Assembly (NCBI GenBank): GCA_025465405.1
Contig: JAODNL010000431.1
Span: 1-6,418 of the forward strand
Reading direction: 5' to 3'
Length of the DNA: 6,418 bases
From: Pseudonocardiales bacterium
GTDB taxonomy: Bacteria; Actinomycetota; Actinomycetes; Mycobacteriales; Jatrophihabitantaceae
A program made the translations under genes and the position numbers. The notes beneath the pieces were generated by a model. That model did not search any database and was not told the origin of the DNA. It was given only the letters and a program-made list of their open reading frames with translations. Below are positions 4,867 through 6,418 of this stretch, one piece after another (position 1 is the first letter of the stretch; each line of letters starts with the position of its first letter).

Positions 4867-6381
4867 GTGACCGCTCAGCTGACCCCGGACACCGCCTCGG
4901 GTGTCGCCCAGACCTTCGACCTCACCCACCCGGCGACGGGTGCGCACGTCGGCACGTTTCCGGTGCATACGGCCGACGACGTCGCTGCCGCCGTTGGCCG
5001 CGCCCGCGAGGCCCAGTCGTGGTGGGGTGGACTGAGCTTCGCCGAGCGCAAGCGGCGGATGATCCGCTGGACTGCGTATCTGGCGAAACGTTCGGACGAG
5101 ATCTGCGAACTGGGCAATCAGGAGACCGGCAAGCCCAAGGGTGACGTCCTGTTCGAGCTGATGGCCTCGCTCGAGGACATCAAGTGGGCGGCGACGAACG
5201 CCGAGCGTGTCCTCAAGCAACGCAAGGTGAATCCGGGTGCGGCGATGATCAACTTTGAGGCCCGCCTGGAGTACCTGCCGCTCGGCGTGGCTGGTGTCAT
5301 CGCACCCTGGAACTTCCCGCTCTACACGCCGTTCTGCGGCATGGCCTACGCGCTCGCGGCGGGCAATGCCGCCGTCGTCAAGCCCAGCGAGTTCAGCTCG
5401 GCGACGGGCGTCTATGCGGTCGAGTCGTTCGCCGCGGCGAACCCCGATGCCCCGGCTGGGCTCGTCGGCTGGGGCACCGGCTTCGGCGAGACCGGCGCGG
5501 CCCTGTGCCGATCGGGGGTCGACAAGCTCGCATTCACCGGCTCGGTGCCGACCGGGCGGCGCGTCATGGCCGCGTGCGCCGAGACGTTGACGCCGGTCCT
5601 TCTGGAACTCGGTGGCAAGGACGCGACGATCGTGGCCGAGGACGCCGACCTGGACGCGGCGGCGGGCGCGATCGTCTGGGGCGGCTACTGGCACGCGGGA
5701 CAGGCCTGTGTCGGCATCGAGCGGGTGTACGTCGTCGAATCGGACCGCGCCGAGTTCCTGCGGCGCGTCAAGGAGCGGGCCTCGAACGTGACGGTCGGGC
5801 TGGACGAGCTCAGCGACTACGGTCCGATGACGATGCCCGGGCAGATCGACGTCGTGCGCCGGCACGTCAGTGACGCGTTGGACCGCGGCGCCACGGCGCT
5901 GGTCGGCGGCCTCGACTCGATCAAGCCGCCCTACATCCACCCGATCGTGCTGGTCGACGTGCCGGAGGACTCGCCGGCGGTGCGGGAGGAGACGTTCGGG
6001 CCGGTCGTCGTCATCAACACGGTGCCGGACGTCGACGAGGGCGTCCGCCGGGCCAACGCGACCGACTTCGGCCTGGCCTCGTCGGTGTTCTCGGCCTCGC
6101 GCGGGCCCCAGATCGCCGCCCGGCTTCGCGCGGGCGGCACCACGATCAACTCGGTGATGACGTTCGTCGGCATCCCGTCGCTTCCGTTCGGCGGTGCCGG
6201 CGACAGCGGCTTCGGCCGCTTCCATGGTGACGACGGGCTGCGCGAGTTCAGCCGTCCCAAGGCGACGACGCGCAAGAAATTCGGCATGGGCAAGGAGATG
6301 CAGGAGTTCCCGCGTACCAAGCAGCAGTACCAGATCGTGCGCCGGGTGCTCCGTCTCAAGTTCGCCCGCCCGCGCCGCTAG
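4867..6381 (+). CDS. NAD(P)-dependent aldehyde dehydrogenase family protein
   Basis: A 504-residue member of the ALDH superfamily, oxidising an aldehyde to the acid with NAD or NADP. Visible active-site and cofactor elements in order: APWNFPLY (146-153, N149 stabilising the oxyanion), VVKPSE (170-175, K172 binding the cofactor), FTGSVPTG (223-230), LELGGKD (246-252, E247 general base), GQACVG (278-283, C281 nucleophile) and EETFGPV (374-380, E375 binding the nicotinamide ribose). All catalytic residues are intact. The substrate cannot be read from the sequence; medium/long-chain or steroid-derived aldehydes are possible given the upstream site. The C-terminus runs ~35 residues past FSRPKATTRKKFG into a basic tail ending in RRVLRLKFARPRR, which might favour membrane association. 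GTG 4867 is chosen because AAGGAC lies 8 nt upstream and the N-terminus is of normal length. Its own promoter precedes it; no partner gene is visible downstream in the window. Confidence 0.93.
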   Translation: MTAQLTPDTASGVAQTFDLTHPATGAHVGTFPVHTADDVAAAVGRAREAQSWWGGLSFAERKRRMIRWTAYLAKRSDEICELGNQETGKPKGDVLFELMASLEDIKWAATNAERVLKQRKVNPGAAMINFEARLEYLPLGVAGVIAPWNFPLYTPFCGMAYALAAGNAAVVKPSEFSSATGVYAVESFAAANPDAPAGLVGWGTGFGETGAALCRSGVDKLAFTGSVPTGRRVMAACAETLTPVLLELGGKDATIVAEDADLDAAAGAIVWGGYWHAGQACVGIERVYVVESDRAEFLRRVKERASNVTVGLDELSDYGPMTMPGQIDVVRRHVSDALDRGATALVGGLDSIKPPYIHPIVLVDVPEDSPAVREETFGPVVVINTVPDVDEGVRRANATDFGLASSVFSASRGPQIAARLRAGGTTINSVMTFVGIPSLPFGGAGDSGFGRFHGDDGLREFSRPKATTRKKFGMGKEMQEFPRTKQQYQIVRRVLRLKFARPRR

Positions 6382-6418
6382 CCCCGCCGCGAGCCACCTG
6401 ACTCCCGTTGGTCCTCCC

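Noticed and set aside
4813..6225. Long open frame on the minus strand opposite the aldehyde dehydrogenase
   Set aside because: Same composition artefact (Arg/Asp/Gly/Val-rich); the plus strand encodes a complete ALDH with all catalytic residues.
6382..6418. Search for a terminator or new gene after the aldehyde dehydrogenase
   Set aside because: Only 37 nt remain; I find no stable hairpin with a T-tract and no start with an SD.

Overview
The window reads as chromosomal core metabolism from a high-GC actinobacterium (Actinomycetota). The coding frames have strongly G/C-biased third positions, GTG starts are common (four of the six genes or leaders with a visible start), and several promoters sit so close to the start codon that leaderless transcripts are likely. 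The products are most like actinobacterial versions. From memory, the grouping of leuB, an FAH-family gene and gltX also occurs in Mycobacterium tuberculosis (Rv2995c, Rv2993c, Rv2992c). I cannot name a genus.

Layout: (1) 1-300, + strand, is the 3' end of leuB (3-isopropylmalate dehydrogenase). (2) 301-453 is a compact regulatory leader. It holds a possible promoter, a 9-codon leader ORF (329-358) reading MRFSSLIIT, a 10-bp hairpin starting at its stop codon, and a strong intrinsic terminator (389-422). Together these look like a ribosome-mediated transcription attenuator sensing Leu/Ile (and perhaps Thr) charging. (3) 454-2043, + strand, is cimA, a citramalate-synthase-family enzyme. (4) 2020-2460, - strand, is a small two-TM protein with a Cys/His-rich tail, whose 3' end overlaps cimA. 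(5) 2461-2522 is a divergent promoter region. (6) 2523-3323, + strand, is an FAH-family hydrolase. (7) 3320-4771, + strand, is gltX, overlapping the FAH gene by 4 nt. (8) 4772-4866 is an intergenic region with a good promoter whose -10 is overlapped by a KstR-like half-palindrome. (9) 4867-6381, + strand, is an NAD(P)-dependent aldehyde dehydrogenase. The last 37 nt (6382-6418) show nothing I can support.

How it fits together: leuB and cimA belong to branched-chain amino acid synthesis. The attenuator between them would tie cimA transcription to the charging of the tRNAs for its end products. The FAH gene and gltX form a translationally coupled pair, although their functions are not obviously related. 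The aldehyde dehydrogenase has its own promoter and appears to be a separate, possibly lipid/steroid-responsive unit. The main result is the attenuator in front of cimA; the rest is mostly conserved housekeeping. I see no mobile element, CRISPR array, tRNA, rRNA or phage gene.
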